Assembly (NCBI RefSeq): GCF_047675955.1
Contig: NC_132912.1
Location: forward strand, 79,570,382-79,634,381
DNA length: 64,000 bases
Direction: 5' to 3'
Source: Chlorocebus sabaeus
Taxonomy: Eukaryota > Chordata > Mammalia > Primates > Cercopithecidae
Under the pieces are notes generated by a model, which was not told where the DNA came from, ran no database searches, and saw only the letters and a program-made list of their open reading frames with translations. The translations under genes were made by a program, and so were the position numbers. Positions 24,718-35,690 of this stretch are shown here, in pieces; positions within the stretch are counted from its first letter, which is position 1, and each line of letters opens with the position of its first letter.

Positions 24718-25125
24718 TCATTGGGACTGATTGGACAGTGGGTGCAGCCCATGGAGGGCCAGCTGAAGCAGGGCAGGACATCGCCTCACCTGGGAAGTAC
24801 AAGGGGTCAGGGGATTTCCCTTTCCTAGCCAAGGGAAGCCATGAGTGACTGTACCTGGAGGAATTGCACACTTCTGCCCAAATACTGTATTTTTCCCATG
24901 GTCTTTGCAACTGGCAGACCAGTAGATTCCCTCCCATGTCTGGCTCGGTGGGTCCCATGCCCATGGAGCCTTCCTTGCAGCTAGTGCAGCAGTCTGAGAT
25001 CGACCTGGGATGCGGAGCTTGGTGGGGGGAGGGGTGTCTGTCACTGCTGAGGTTTGAGTAGGCAGTTCTATGCTCACAGTGTAAACAAAGCAGCAGGGAA
25101 GCTCGAACTGGGCAGTGTCCACCAC
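24718..25125 (-). other. Antisense open frame in L1 5' UTR (ORF0-like position)
   Basis: A 135-residue ATG-initiated frame runs antisense through L1 5' UTR positions of roughly 110-520. Primate L1PA elements have an antisense promoter and a short antisense ORF0 in this part of the 5' UTR, so position and strand agree. It is longer than ORF0's roughly 70 residues. I cannot confirm from memory that the sequence matches, and expression is unknown. Confidence 0.3.
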
Positions 25126-25636
25126 AGTTCAGTAAGGCCTACTACCTCTCTAGATTCTAACTCTGGCGGCAGGGCGTATCTGAACAAAAGGTAGCAGACA
25201 GCTTCTGCAGACTTAAACGTCCCTGCCTGACAGCTCTGAAGAGAGCAGTGGTTCTCCCAGCACAGTGTTCAAGATCTGATAATGGACAGACTGCCTCCTC
25301 AAGTGGGTCCCTGACCCCCATGTAGCCTGACTAGGAGACACCTCCCAGTGGTGACCAATGGACACCTCATTCTGGTGGGCGACCCTCTGGGATGAAGCTT
25401 TCAGAGGAAGGATCCGGCAGCAATATTTGCTATTCTGCAGCCTCTGCTGATGATACCTAGGAAAACAGGGTCTGGAGTGGACCTCCAGCAAACTCCAACA
25501 GACTTGCAGCTGAGGGGCCTGTTAGAAGGAAAACTAACAAACAGAAAGGAATAGCATCAACATCAACAAAAAGGACATCCACACCAAAACTCCACCTGTA
25601 GGTCACCAACATCAAAGACCAAAGATAGATAAAACC

Positions 25637-26690
25637 ATAAAGATTGGGAGAAACCAGAGCAGAAAGGCTGAAAATTCCAAAAACCAGAATGCCTCTCCTC
25701 CTCCAAAGGAACACAACTCCTCACCAGCAAGGGAACAAAACTGGATGGAGAATGAGTTTGATGAGTTAACAGAAGTAGGCTTCAGAAGGTTGGTAATAAC
25801 AAACTTCTTGGAGCTAAAGGAGCATGTTATAACCATTCTAACCCATCACAAGGAAGCTAAAAACCTTGAAAAAAGGTTAGATGAATGGCTAACTATAATA
25901 ACCAGTGTAAAGAAAAGCTTAAATGATCTGATGGAGCTGAAAACCACAGTACGAGAACTGTGTGAAGCATACATAAGCTTCAATAGACGATTTGATCAAC
26001 CAGAAGAAAGGATATCAGTGATTGAAGATCAAATTAATGAAATAAAATGAGAAGACAAGATTAGAGAAAAAAGAGTGAAAAGAAATGAACAAAGCCTTCA
26101 AGAAATATGGGACTATGTGAAAAGACCAAATCTATGTTTGATTGGTGTACCTAAAAGTGACAGGTAGAATGGAACCAAGTTAGAAAACACTCTCCAGGAT
26201 ATTATCCAGGAGAACTTCCCCAACCTAGCAAGGCAAGCCAAAATTCAAATTTTGGAAATACAGAGAACACCATAAAGATACTCCTCAAGAAGAGCAACCC
26301 CAAGACACATAACTGTCAGATTCACCAAGGTTGAAATGAAGGAAGGAATGTTGAGGGAAGCCAGAGAAAAAGGTCGGGTTACTCACAAAGGGAAGCCCAT
26401 CAGACTAACAGCAGATCTCTCAGCAGAAACCCTACAAGCCAGAAAAGAGTGGGGGCCAATATTCAACATTCTTATAGAAAAGAATTTTCAACCCAGATTT
26501 TCCAACCCAGCCAAACTAAACTTCATACGAGAAGGAGAAATAAAATCCTTTACAGACAAGCAAATGCAGAGAGATCTGGTCCTGCCAAAATCTCTCCACC
26601 AGGCCTGCCTTACAGGAGCTCCTGAAGGAAGCACTAAACATGGAGGAGAATAAACGGTACCAGCCACTGCAAAAACATGCCAAATTGTAA
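25637..26690 (+). pseudogene. L1 ORF1 remnant (RNA-binding protein)
   Basis: Corresponds to L1 ORF1p, the trimeric coiled-coil RNA chaperone of the L1 particle. The start codon reads ATA (25637). The frame stays open through the N-terminal and coiled-coil part (residues 1 to about 137) to a TGA at 26048, where the parent element has CGA, a typical CpG decay. Further in-frame stops lie at about 26165 (TAG) and 26273 (TAA). The RNA-recognition and C-terminal domains follow at 26336-26653. A small insertion near 26580-26595 shifts the frame and ends translation early at 26653, instead of near 26690. Confidence 0.9.
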
Positions 26691-26753
26691 AAACCATTGA
26701 CGTTATGAAGAAACTGCATCAATTCACTGGCAAAGTAACCAGCTGGCATCATG

Positions 26754-29700
26754 ATGGTGGGATCAAATTCACATATAACAATATTAACCTTAAATGTGAG
26801 TGGGCTAAATGCCCCAATTAAAATACACAGACTGGCAAAATTGGATGGAGAGTCAAGACCCATCGGTGTGCTGTAGTCAGGAGATCCATCTCATGTGCAA
26901 AGACACACATGGGTCCAAGGTGAAGGGATGGGGGAAGATCTACTGAGCAAGTGGAAGGCAGAAGAAAGCAGGGGTTGCAATCCTGGTTTCTGATAGAACA
27001 GACTTTGAACAAATGAAGATCAAAAGAGACAGGGAAGGCCATTACATAATGGTAAAGGGATCAGAGCTAACTATCCTAAGTATCTATGCTCCAATACAGG
27101 AGCACCCATGTTCATGAAGCAAGTTCTTAGAGACCTACAAAGAGACTTAGACTCCCATGTAATCATGGGAAACTTTGGCACTCCACTGTCAGTATTGGAC
27201 AGATCAACGAGATGGAGAATTTGGAGAATTGGCAGGGATGTCCGGGACTTGAACTCAGCTCTGGACCAGGCCAACCTAATACACATCTACAGAACTCTCC
27301 ACTCCAAATCAACAGAATATACATTCTTCTCAGCATCACATCGCACTTTTTCTAAAATTGACCACATGGTTGGAGGTAGAAAACTCCTCAGCAAATGTAA
27401 AAGAACAGAAATCACAACAAACTGTTTCTCAGACCACAGTGCAATCAAACTGGAACTCAAACCCACACAATCACATAGAAACTGAACAACCTGTTCCTGA
27501 ATGACTACTAGGTAAATAACCAAAGGAAGGCAGAGGTGAAGATGCTCTTTGAGACCAATGAGAACAAACACACAACATACCAGAAGCTCTGGGACACATT
27601 TAAAGCAGTGTGTAGAGGGAAATTTATAGCACTAAATGCCCACAAGAGAATGCAGAAGAGATCTAAAATCTACATCCTAACATCACAATTAAAAGAACTA
27701 GAGAAGCAAGAGCAAGCAAATTCAAAAGCTAGCAGAAGGCAAGAAATAACTACAGTTCAGAGCAGAACTGAAGGAGACAGAGACACAAAAAACCCTTCAA
27801 AAAATCAATGAATCCAGGAGCTGGTTTTTTTAAAAAGATCAACAAAATTGATAGACCACTAGCAAGACTAATAAAGAAGAAAAGAGAGAAGAATCAAACA
27901 GATGCAATAAAAAATGATAAAGGGGATATCACCACCGATCCCACATAAATATAACTACCATCAGAGAATACTATAAACACCTCTATGCAAATAAACTAGA
28001 AAATCTAGAAGAAATGGATAAATTCCTGGACACATACACCCTCCCAAGACTAAACCAGGAAGAAGCTGAATCTCTGAATAGACCAATAATAGGTTCTGAA
28101 ATTGAGGCAATAATTAATAGCCTACCAACCAAAAAAGTCCAGGACCAGACAGATTCACAGCCAAATTCTACCAGAGGCACAACGAGGAGCTGGTACCATC
28201 CCTTCTGAAACTATTCCAATCAATAGAAAAGGAAGGAATCCTCCCTAACTTTTATGAGGCCAGCAACATCCTGATACCAAAGCCTGGCAGAGACTCAACA
28301 AAAAAAGAGAATTTTAGGCCAATAACCCTGATCGACATTGATGCGAAAATCTTCAATAAAGTACTGGCAAACTGAATCCAGCAGCACATCAAAAAGCTTA
28401 TCCACCAAGATCAAGTTGGCTTCATCCCTGGGATGCAAGGCTGGTTCAACCTATGCAAATCAATAAACATAATCCATCACATAAACAGAACCAATGACAA
28501 AAACCACATGATTATCTCAATAGATACAGAAAAGGCCTTCGACAAAATTCAACAGCCTTCCATGTTAAAAACTCTCAATAAATTAGGTATTGATGGAACG
28601 TATCTCAAAATAATAAGAGATACTTATTTTTTTTTTTTTTTTTTTTTTTTTTTTGAGACGGAGTCTCGCTCTGCTGCCCAGGCTGGAGTGCAGTGGCCGG
28701 ATCTCAGCTCACTGCAAGCTCCGCCTCCCGGGTTCACGCCATTCTCCTGCCTCCGCCTCCCGAGTAGCTGGGACTACAGGCGCCCGCCACCTCGCCCGGC
28801 TAGTTTTTTTTTTTTTGTATTTTTTTTAGTAGAGACGGGGTTTCACCATGTTAACCAGGATGGTCTCGATCTCCTGACCTCGTGATCCGCCCGTCTCGGC
28901 CTCCCAAAGTGCTGGGATTACAGGCTTGAGCCACCGCGCCCGGCCAAGAGATACTTATGACAGACCCACACCCAATATCATACTGAATGGGCAAAAACTG
29001 GAAGCATTCCCTTTGATAACTGGTACAAGACAAGGATGACTTCTCTCACCACTCCTATTCAACAAAGTATTGGAAGTTCTGGCCAGGGCAATCAGTCAAG
29101 AGAAAGAAAGAAAGGGTATTCAATTAGGAAAAGAGGAAGTCAAATTGCCTCTGTTTGCAGATGACATGATTGTATATTTAGAAAACCCCATTGTCTCAGC
29201 ACAAAATCTCCTTAAGCTAATAAGCAACTTCAGCAAAGTCTCAGGATACAAAATCAATGTGCAAAAATCACAAGCATTCCTATACACCAAGAACAGACAA
29301 ACAGAGAGCCAAATGAGTGAAATCCCATTCACAATTGCTTCAAAGAGAATAAAATACCTAGGAATCCAACTTACAAGGGATGCAAAGGACCTCTTCAAGG
29401 AGAACTACAAACCACTGCTCAATGAAATAAAAGAGGACACAAACAAATGGAAGAACATTCCGTGCTCATGGATAGGAAGAATCATTATCGTGAAAATGGT
29501 CATACTGCCCAAGGTAATTTATAGATTCAATACTATCCCCATCAAGCTACCACTGACTTTCTTCGCAGAATTGGAAAAAACTATTTTAAAGCTCATATGG
29601 AACCAAAAAACAGCCCGCATAGCCAAGACAATCCTATGGAAAAAGAACAAAGCTGGAGGCATCATGCTACCTGACTTCAAGCTATACTCCAAGGCTACAG

Positions 29701-30881
29701 TAACCAAAACAGCACGGTACTTGTACCAAAACAGATATATAGACCAATGAAACAGAACAGAGCCTTCAGAAATAATACCACACATCTACAACCATCTGAT
29801 CTGTGACAAACCTGACAAAAACAAGCAATGGGGAAAGGATTCCCTATTTAATAAAGGGTACTGGGAAAACTGGCTAGCCATAAGTAGAAAGCTGAAACTG
29901 GATCCCTTCCTTACACCTTATATAAAAATTAACTCAAGATGGATTAAAGACTTAAATGTAAGACCTAAAAACCATAAAAACCCTAGAAGAAAATCTAGGC
30001 AATACCATTCAGGGCACACACATGGGCAAAGACTTCATGACTAAAACACCAAAAGCAATGGAAACAAGAGCCAAAATAGACAAATGGGATCTAATTAAAC
30101 TAACGAGCTCCTGCACAGCAAAAGAAACTATCATCAGTGTGAACAGGAAACCTACAGAATGCGAGGAAATTTTTGCAATCTATCCATCTGACAAACTGCT
30201 AATATCCAGAATCTACAAAGAACTTAAACAAATTTACAAGAAGAAAAAAAAAAAAACCATGAAAAAGTGGGCAAAGGATATGAACAGACGCTTCACAAAA
30301 GAAGACATTTACACAGCCAACAGACACATGAAAAAATGCTCATCATCATTGGTCATCAGAGAAATGCAAATCAAAACCACAATGAGATACCATCTCATGT
30401 CAGTTAGAATGGCGATCATTAAAAAGTCAGGAAACAACAGATGCTGGAGAGGATGTGGAGAAATAGGAATGCTTTTACACTGTTGGTGGGAGTGTAAATT
30501 AGTTCAACCATTGGGGAAGACAGTGTGGCAGTTCCTCAAGGATCTAGAGCTAGAAATACCATTTGACCCAGCAATCCCATTATTGGGTATATACCCAAAG
30601 GATTATAAATCATGCTACTATAAAGACACATGCACACGTATGTTTACTGTGGCACTGTTCACAATAGCAGACTTGGAACCAACCCAAATGTCCATCAATA
30701 ATAGTCTGGATAAAGAAAATATGGCACATATACACCATGGAATACTATGCAGCCATAAAAAAAGGATGAGTTCATGTCCTTTGCAGGGACATGGATGAAG
30801 CTGGAAACCATCATTCTCAGCAAAATTTCACAGGGACAGAAAACCAAACACCGCATGTTCTCACTCATAAGTGGGAGTTGA
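26754..30881 (+). pseudogene. L1 ORF2 remnant (endonuclease / reverse transcriptase)
   Basis: L1 ORF2p normally nicks target DNA and reverse-transcribes the L1 RNA. Here the start ATG is at 26754, but a 1-base insertion breaks the frame near 26836. Endonuclease part about 26754-27480: the 'GDFN' catalytic motif reads GNFG (about 27169), losing both the acidic residue and the asparagine, while 'SDHSAIKLEL' survives near 27430. The reverse transcriptase region is split by an Alu (28627-28945). Downstream the FADD active-site motif is kept (about 29156). The Cys-rich C-terminus ('HCWWEC') lies near 30480-30500. The last frame ends at TGA 30879-30881. Surviving frames at 28433-28885, 29070-29750 and 30022-30798 are fragments, not genes. 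Confidence 0.92.
28627..28945 (-). repeat. Young AluY (Old World monkey type) inside L1 ORF2
   Basis: Full-length antisense Alu, very close to consensus with many intact CpGs. A long T-run is at its left and 'ccaccgcgcccggcc' at its right. Exact target duplications 'aagagatacttat' lie at 28615-28627 and 28946-28958. 'gtggccggatctcagctc', 'cgccacctcgcccggcta' and 'caggcttgagccaccg' are variants I associate with cercopithecid AluYR copies. It is the youngest insertion in the window. Confidence 0.93.
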
Positions 30882-31070
30882 ACAATGAGAACACATGGAC
30901 ACAGGGAGGGGAACATCACACACGGGGGCCTGTTGGAGGTGGGGTCTAGGGGAGGGATAGCATTAGGAGAAATACCTAATGTAAATGACGAGTTGATGGG
31001 TGCAGCAAACCACCATGGCACGTGTTTTCCCAGTACTCTAGAACTTAAAGTATAATAATAATAACAAAAG

Positions 31071-32030
31071 AAAAGAAAAAATACAAAGAAGAAAAGGATG
31101 ACTGGATGTCCAAAGCTTTGAGCAATCTTGAAATTACATCTTATTAGAAACAGTTGAAGGAAATAGAGATATTCAAAAGGAAATAATTCATTAAATGGTA
31201 ACTAGGGCTATAAAAGTCCTGTTTTCTAGCATATCCATTTGTATAATTTAGACTCCAAGACAAAACCAATTTTACTACTCCAAAGAATTGTTGGATCTCC
31301 TATACTATCAGCTCGTTTCGTTCATTCTTCTGTCAATAGAGTTTTACCCTGATCTGACATCCTAGCTATACCATACTTTTAATCTATTTAATTCTTAGAA
31401 AAGCATTATTTCTGCTAAAAATAATAGCTACCTCTAGCCCTTCATTACGCAAGCTCATGCAAAAAAAAAAAAAAAAAAAAAAAAGGTAAAACTGCAGTTA
31501 CGTGTACAGATAATTTTCTTATCTTATTTCCAATGACTGCAGACTGCCTCTCCCATCAAGTTTTACCCTAGTTGTTAAAAGCTCTTCAAACTGATCTTGT
31601 CGCAGCTTATTTTCACCTCTCCTTGACATCAAGGGAAAAACGAAAAATAAGAGTAAAAAGACCAAAAGGAAGTGCAGAATAGTGATTGGCCTAGATCATT
31701 TTGACCACTGGAAGGTCTGAACTATTCAAAGGTGACCACACTTAGAGCTTGGTACACAGCAAACGCATAAATGTGCGGGTTTCTAATGTTGTTTACTTCA
31801 AAATTAAGTTCCTTACACCCTGTCGCTGAAATGTCACTAGCCTGGGGCCTCCAAAGGTGAACGTACAGAAGGCTGCAGTAAGGATGGAGAGTCTTTATGT
31901 AAACGGCATGACAGTACACCAAGTCATGTGTGGTTTGTGATGTCAGCAGAACCCCCTGATGGAATCCTTGAGTTTCCATCACTTGGCTAGAGAACGTCCC
32001 TATAAGAAATGGCTGACCCTTGACATCGCC
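31071..32030. other. Unannotated flank upstream of the CpG island
   Basis: Contains a 24-bp A-run (31461-31484) with no SINE body before it. Base composition rises in GC from about 31800. No exon is recognised. Confidence 0.45.
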
Positions 32031-32034
32031 GGAA

Positions 32035-32690
32035 ACTTTCCCCAGACTTGGCGTCCATTTGCAGGAGATGCTCCCGCTGGCGCCCCCCGCGAGCCCCTGA
32101 GGTGGATGGGTCCTGGGGAGACTTCCAGAAGGGGCGACCCCTCGGGCCCTGCGCAGAGAAGGGCGAGGCCGCAGGCACTGGGGCCACAAGGGCCGGGTCC
32201 AAAGACCGGGGTCCCAGCAGGGTCCCCACGCGCCAGCGGGTGACAGCCCCGGGGGGCGGGGGGCGGCGGCCCAGGGCTCCCGGGACCGCCTAGGCGTTGG
32301 GGTCCCGCCTGAGGACTGTCCGGCAGGCTACGAGGATGGGGAGGGACCCGTGGTTCCCGCCCACCAGGGCGGCGGCAGCCAGGCCGGGAGCGAGGTGGCG
32401 GAGCGCAGACAGTGGCCCGGGATGCGGGCGGGGAAGGCGGCCGAGGTGGGAGAGGGCGGGGTCGGCGGGGCGGGGCGGGGTCGGCGTCTCCCCGCGGCTT
32501 TACAAAGCCCGCGCCAGCCTCGGCCGCCCAGCGGGACCCAGAGCCGCCGCGGGAGCCTCCAGCGTCCCCAGGTAGCGCGGGCGTCGCGGGGCGGAGCGGG
32601 AGCGCGCCCGGGAGGAGCCGCGCCAGGGTGGGCGGGATTATGGGGGGGTCTCTCTGCCCACCCGCAGTCCCCACATCCGCAGACTCCTGA
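32035..32690. promoter_or_regulatory. CpG island promoter
   Basis: A sharp block of GC-rich, CpG-dense sequence in an otherwise AT-rich window, the only one here. It contains the GC-box cluster ggggcggggcgggg (32467-32480) and further GC boxes near 32588. A TATA-like 'ctttacaaag' sits at 32498-32507. This is the standard look of a mammalian promoter. Either or both strands could be transcribed. The many long proline/arginine/glycine-rich frames over it, on both strands, are expected from GC-rich DNA lacking stops. Confidence 0.88.
32530..32571 (+). other. Candidate non-coding first exon with splice donor
   Basis: About 25-30 bp downstream of the TATA-like box, GC-rich sequence without ATG ends in a good donor, CCCCAG|GTAGCG (GT at 32572-32573). 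This is what a 5' UTR exon looks like. The true start site cannot be read from sequence. The downstream exon is unknown, though the coding exon at 62847 is on the same strand. Confidence 0.4.
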
Positions 32691-32878
32691 GGACGCGAGA
32701 GCTTGGAGCATCGCATCCCTCTGCACCCCTGAAAGGAGGGTGACCTGGTTACCTTTCGCTGACCTCCTGACAGCTAGCCCAGCTGCTCTGACAAAGCACA
32801 GGGCCGCAGAGGGTGCTTGCTTCCAGAATACTTTGGGTGTCTTGAGCACCCTCCTACCTTAGCGTCCCCCAGCACGCG

Positions 32879-32928
<50 letters not shown>
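32879..32928. repeat. (CA)n microsatellite
   Basis: About 23 CA units after a short CG-containing lead ('gcacgcgcacgcac'), roughly 300 bp downstream of the candidate first exon. Long, pure and therefore probably polymorphic. Confidence 0.97.
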
Positions 32929-32929
<1 letters not shown>

Positions 32930-34884
32930 GCGGAGGTGGGTGGCCAGAGAGATTAGAGGGATAAAGTCACTGTCATTCAGAAAAAATAAGAATCTGGGCT
33001 GGACGTGCCACACTGGGGTCTTCTGAAAGTAGGTGCAGCATCTGCAGCTCCTCATGCCCGGCCCTAAGGTGATGCGGGATTGATTTTTCTTGGTTTGTTA
33101 GCTGTGAAATCCCCGGGCTGTAAAAAGGTTTGGGTCAAGAACTAGACTTTGATTTATTGAGGCTTGCTTTGCCCTGCTATGCTACACCTTGTGGTGTCTG
33201 GGGTATTTTGGAGCACTCATACAAAGTTTGAATTGGTATTCAAGGGAGCTTGGTTTTTAATACTTGGGAATTAAAAAAAAAATGAAGATATGCATTCTCT
33301 TAGTTTAAATTGAGTTTTATTTTTCAATACACATTTTGTATTTTAACAGAAGTAATAACTGGTGATGTCACTCAAAAGTAATCACTGGTGATGTCACTCA
33401 AATAGTGAGTCCACCAGGTGTGGCGTTGTTAGAATTTGAATTTGAAACTAAGTTTACCCTATAGTTTTAGAGAAATTGACTGCTTCTTTATGTGCCTTTT
33501 TATGCGCTGTATTATTGGGAGGTATGTGTGCTGAGAATCCTGTCACATCATCTTGCTGTTGGTGAGAGGGTCTCCCCTGGTGGTGGCCACCTGACTTGGG
33601 ACAAAACCCAAAATATATATTTTTTATCACTAGTGTTTCAGTGTGTGCAACTGTGCTTCTTGGGCCACTAACCTTAGTCTCTGGTGAGAAGAAATAGGTA
33701 TCAAAAATGTGCCCTAGGCACATTTGGGAGCAAGGAGGAAGGCTGTAGATTTCTTTTTCCCCATTAAAGTTTTCATGTATTGGTAATTTAAACCCCAAAG
33801 CATTGTTTACCACCTGTCAGATGCACTCGGAAGTGTAAGGATTAACTAATAAAAGATTTGTAAAATGCTTCCTGAATCTAAAATTCTATAAATATGCTAA
33901 ATAGTAATAATCCACCCATAGTTAAATTTATGTAGCTGCTTCTGCCATGCATATAAGATGATTTAGATGCATGTTTCCTGTCAATTAAACAATGAGTTTG
34001 GAGCAAAATAATGAGTTCAATTCACATCCTATGAAACTTTGAAATAAAATTTCTCCCATAAAGCAGCAACAGCAGAGAATCATAAAATAAGCTGCATTTC
34101 AAAAAGCTGTATATGAAATGGCATTTACCTTATGGTTGAGTGAAGAGGGACCCAGTGAACTTCTGAAACTAAGAAATATTCAGCCCTGGTTCATGTGTGT
34201 CTGAACCATCAACATTCCCTAACAGGGAGGGCATGCAGGTTTTGTGGAACAGCCTCATAGCTTTCCAGTCTAATCCAAGAAATACGCCTCTTGGTATTTT
34301 AAGGTTGAATTCAACCTGTGGTTTTGTTCATAGACAATGAAGAAAATCTGTATAGTTACTTGGATTAATTATTGATTCTTCCAATATCATGGGCTTGGTT
34401 TTGAGGCATCCTTAACACCAGCTATCATTTTAACATCCTGCAGATAACTGGTTTGTTCCCAGTTGATTTAGTGGTATATTAACATTTTTCTCTGAGCATG
34501 TTTTGAATAACAAAGTGTGTCATTCTTCTGTTTACTGACATCCTAGAATAAAACCCGTTTCTTCTATGTTACTTTTAAGTATAAATACAGATACAGGTGA
34601 TCTTTCTTTTGTTTTAGATAGACAACTCTAGATTTATCACTAGCAGGTTGTGCTGTGACCTTAATGAAGTTGAGGATGTCTTTTTTTTTTTGACACTTGT
34701 CCAATTTAGTGGACTTTTCTTTTCATTTCCTCCACTAGAATTTGGATAGGCAGTTGCTAAATAGACTCCATTCCCGTATTCCACAACCTTCCCTCTGCCG
34801 CCACTCCTCCTTTATCCAAGTAACTTAAACCTCTGCTCTACTTTGTCTTAACTTGACAACAAGTTGTTACGGGTGAAAGTGCAC
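32930..34884. other. No recognisable gene; holds a 26-bp tandem duplication
   Basis: Apart from 33351-33402, nothing nameable. The - strand frame at 33454-33813 (119 residues) has no recognisable content. Confidence 0.4.
33351..33402. repeat. 26-bp tandem duplication with CRE-like site
   Basis: Two copies (33351-33376 and 33377-33402) differ at one base. Each holds TGATGTCA (33363-33370 and 33389-33396), one base from the CREB/ATF site TGACGTCA. A regulatory role is inference only. Confidence 0.9.
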
Positions 34885-35112
34885 TAGGTGAAAAATAAAA
34901 GAGTTTGCATTTCCGGAGCAGCTGTGATATACTAGGCACTGTGCCACAATATCTCATTAAATTCTTGTAATAATCTGGTGAAGTAGATGTTGTCTGTGTT
35001 TCACAGAAAAGAAAACTGAGGCTCAAAGAAGCTCTCATGCCCAAGGATGAACAGTTTATGAATAGAAAAGCCAGGATTTGAATCAATACAGTCTGGTACT
35101 TCCTGCTCCGTT
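34885..35112 (-). repeat. MIR SINE
   Basis: 'gatatactaggcactgtgcc', 'gaaaactgaggctcaaagaa' and 'ccaggatttgaatcaa' are antisense MIR in order. Confidence 0.8.
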
Positions 35113-35149
35113 GCAATCTCTAAGAAGAGTTCACATTCTGGACTGAAGT

Positions 35150-35232
35150 GTGGAAGAGTTCTTCTGTTAATTAGCCATTTGACCTCAGAGAAGTCCTTTA
35201 ACCCTCTGGGCCTCTGGTTTCCTTTCACTAGT
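35150..35232 (+). repeat. MIR SINE fragment
   Basis: 'catttgacctcagagaagtc' and 'aaccctctgggcctctggtt' are the sense MIR core. Confidence 0.55.
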
Positions 35233-35384
35233 TTTGAATTAAATTATCTCTCAGAGATAGAAGAGACAGTTCCAAGATTTTGTATGCAAGCACATAAGCT
35301 ATTTCTCCCACAGAATCCCAGAATATGCTCTCCCTTCCCCTTTCTCCACCCCCTTCCTTCCCATTTTTCTTCTTTTCTTCCTTT

Positions 35385-35690
35385 AGGTCTAAGTAAATTG
35401 CACTTCCTCCAGGAGGCTTTTCTGAACTCCCTTCTGTTCTTCTCCATCTCAGCCCTCAGTGAACCCTCATGGAGCTGATTACAAACTAAAGTCTCTTATT
35501 TTTATTTGTTTAATATGATTGTTGTTTTTATCTTCTTCCCCATCCCTCCCTACTTCCCCATCAGAATGTAGGCTGCATAGGCCAGAACTCTGTTTTCTGA
35601 CTTTTTCATTACTGTATTCCCAGGGCCTAGCACAATGATGAATGGCACATATTTGTTAGTCTGTATGTTTGAATAAATAGTTATCTCTTA
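35385..35690 (+). repeat. L2 LINE 3' end
   Basis: 'ctccaggaggcttttctgaa', 'cagaatgtaggctgcatagg', 'cccagggcctagcacaatg' and 'tgtttgaataaatag' trace the sense L2 3' end. Confidence 0.8.

Larger units (their letters stand above)
24608..31070 (+). mobile_element. Near-full-length LINE-1 (L1PA-type), inactive
   Basis: Order: 5' UTR start ('acttccaagacggccgaat'), ORF1 remnant, intergenic spacer, ORF2 remnant, and a 3' UTR ending in an AATAATAATAAC tail. Without the inserted Alu and one target copy it is about 6.1 kb, close to the usual full length. Both ORFs carry stops and frameshifts, so it cannot move by itself. The 3' UTR lacks the usual block after 'catggcacgtg', replaced by 'ttttcccagtac'. 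Possible target duplication in A-rich DNA ('aaaagaaaagagaaa' near 24588 and 'aaaagaaaagaaaaa' near 31066) is not conclusive. Age: older than human-specific L1, roughly L1PA5-8, from the 5' end wording and decay. Confidence 0.93.

Noticed and set aside
28433..28885. 150-residue plus-strand frame
   Set aside because: It is a chimera of L1 ORF2 and the inserted antisense AluY, including a run of phenylalanine from the T tail.
29070..30798. 226- and 258-residue reverse-transcriptase-like frames
   Set aside because: Not host genes: they are pieces of the decayed L1 ORF2 and are recorded there.
31461..31484. A-run as the tail of a processed pseudogene or SINE
   Set aside because: No retrotransposed body precedes it and no target duplication is visible.
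32000..32716. 238-residue minus-strand frame and several overlapping 80-170-residue frames on both strands over the CpG island
   Set aside because: Composition is P/R/G/A-rich, as any stop-poor GC-rich DNA gives. Frames overlap on all strands, with no domain and no splice logic.
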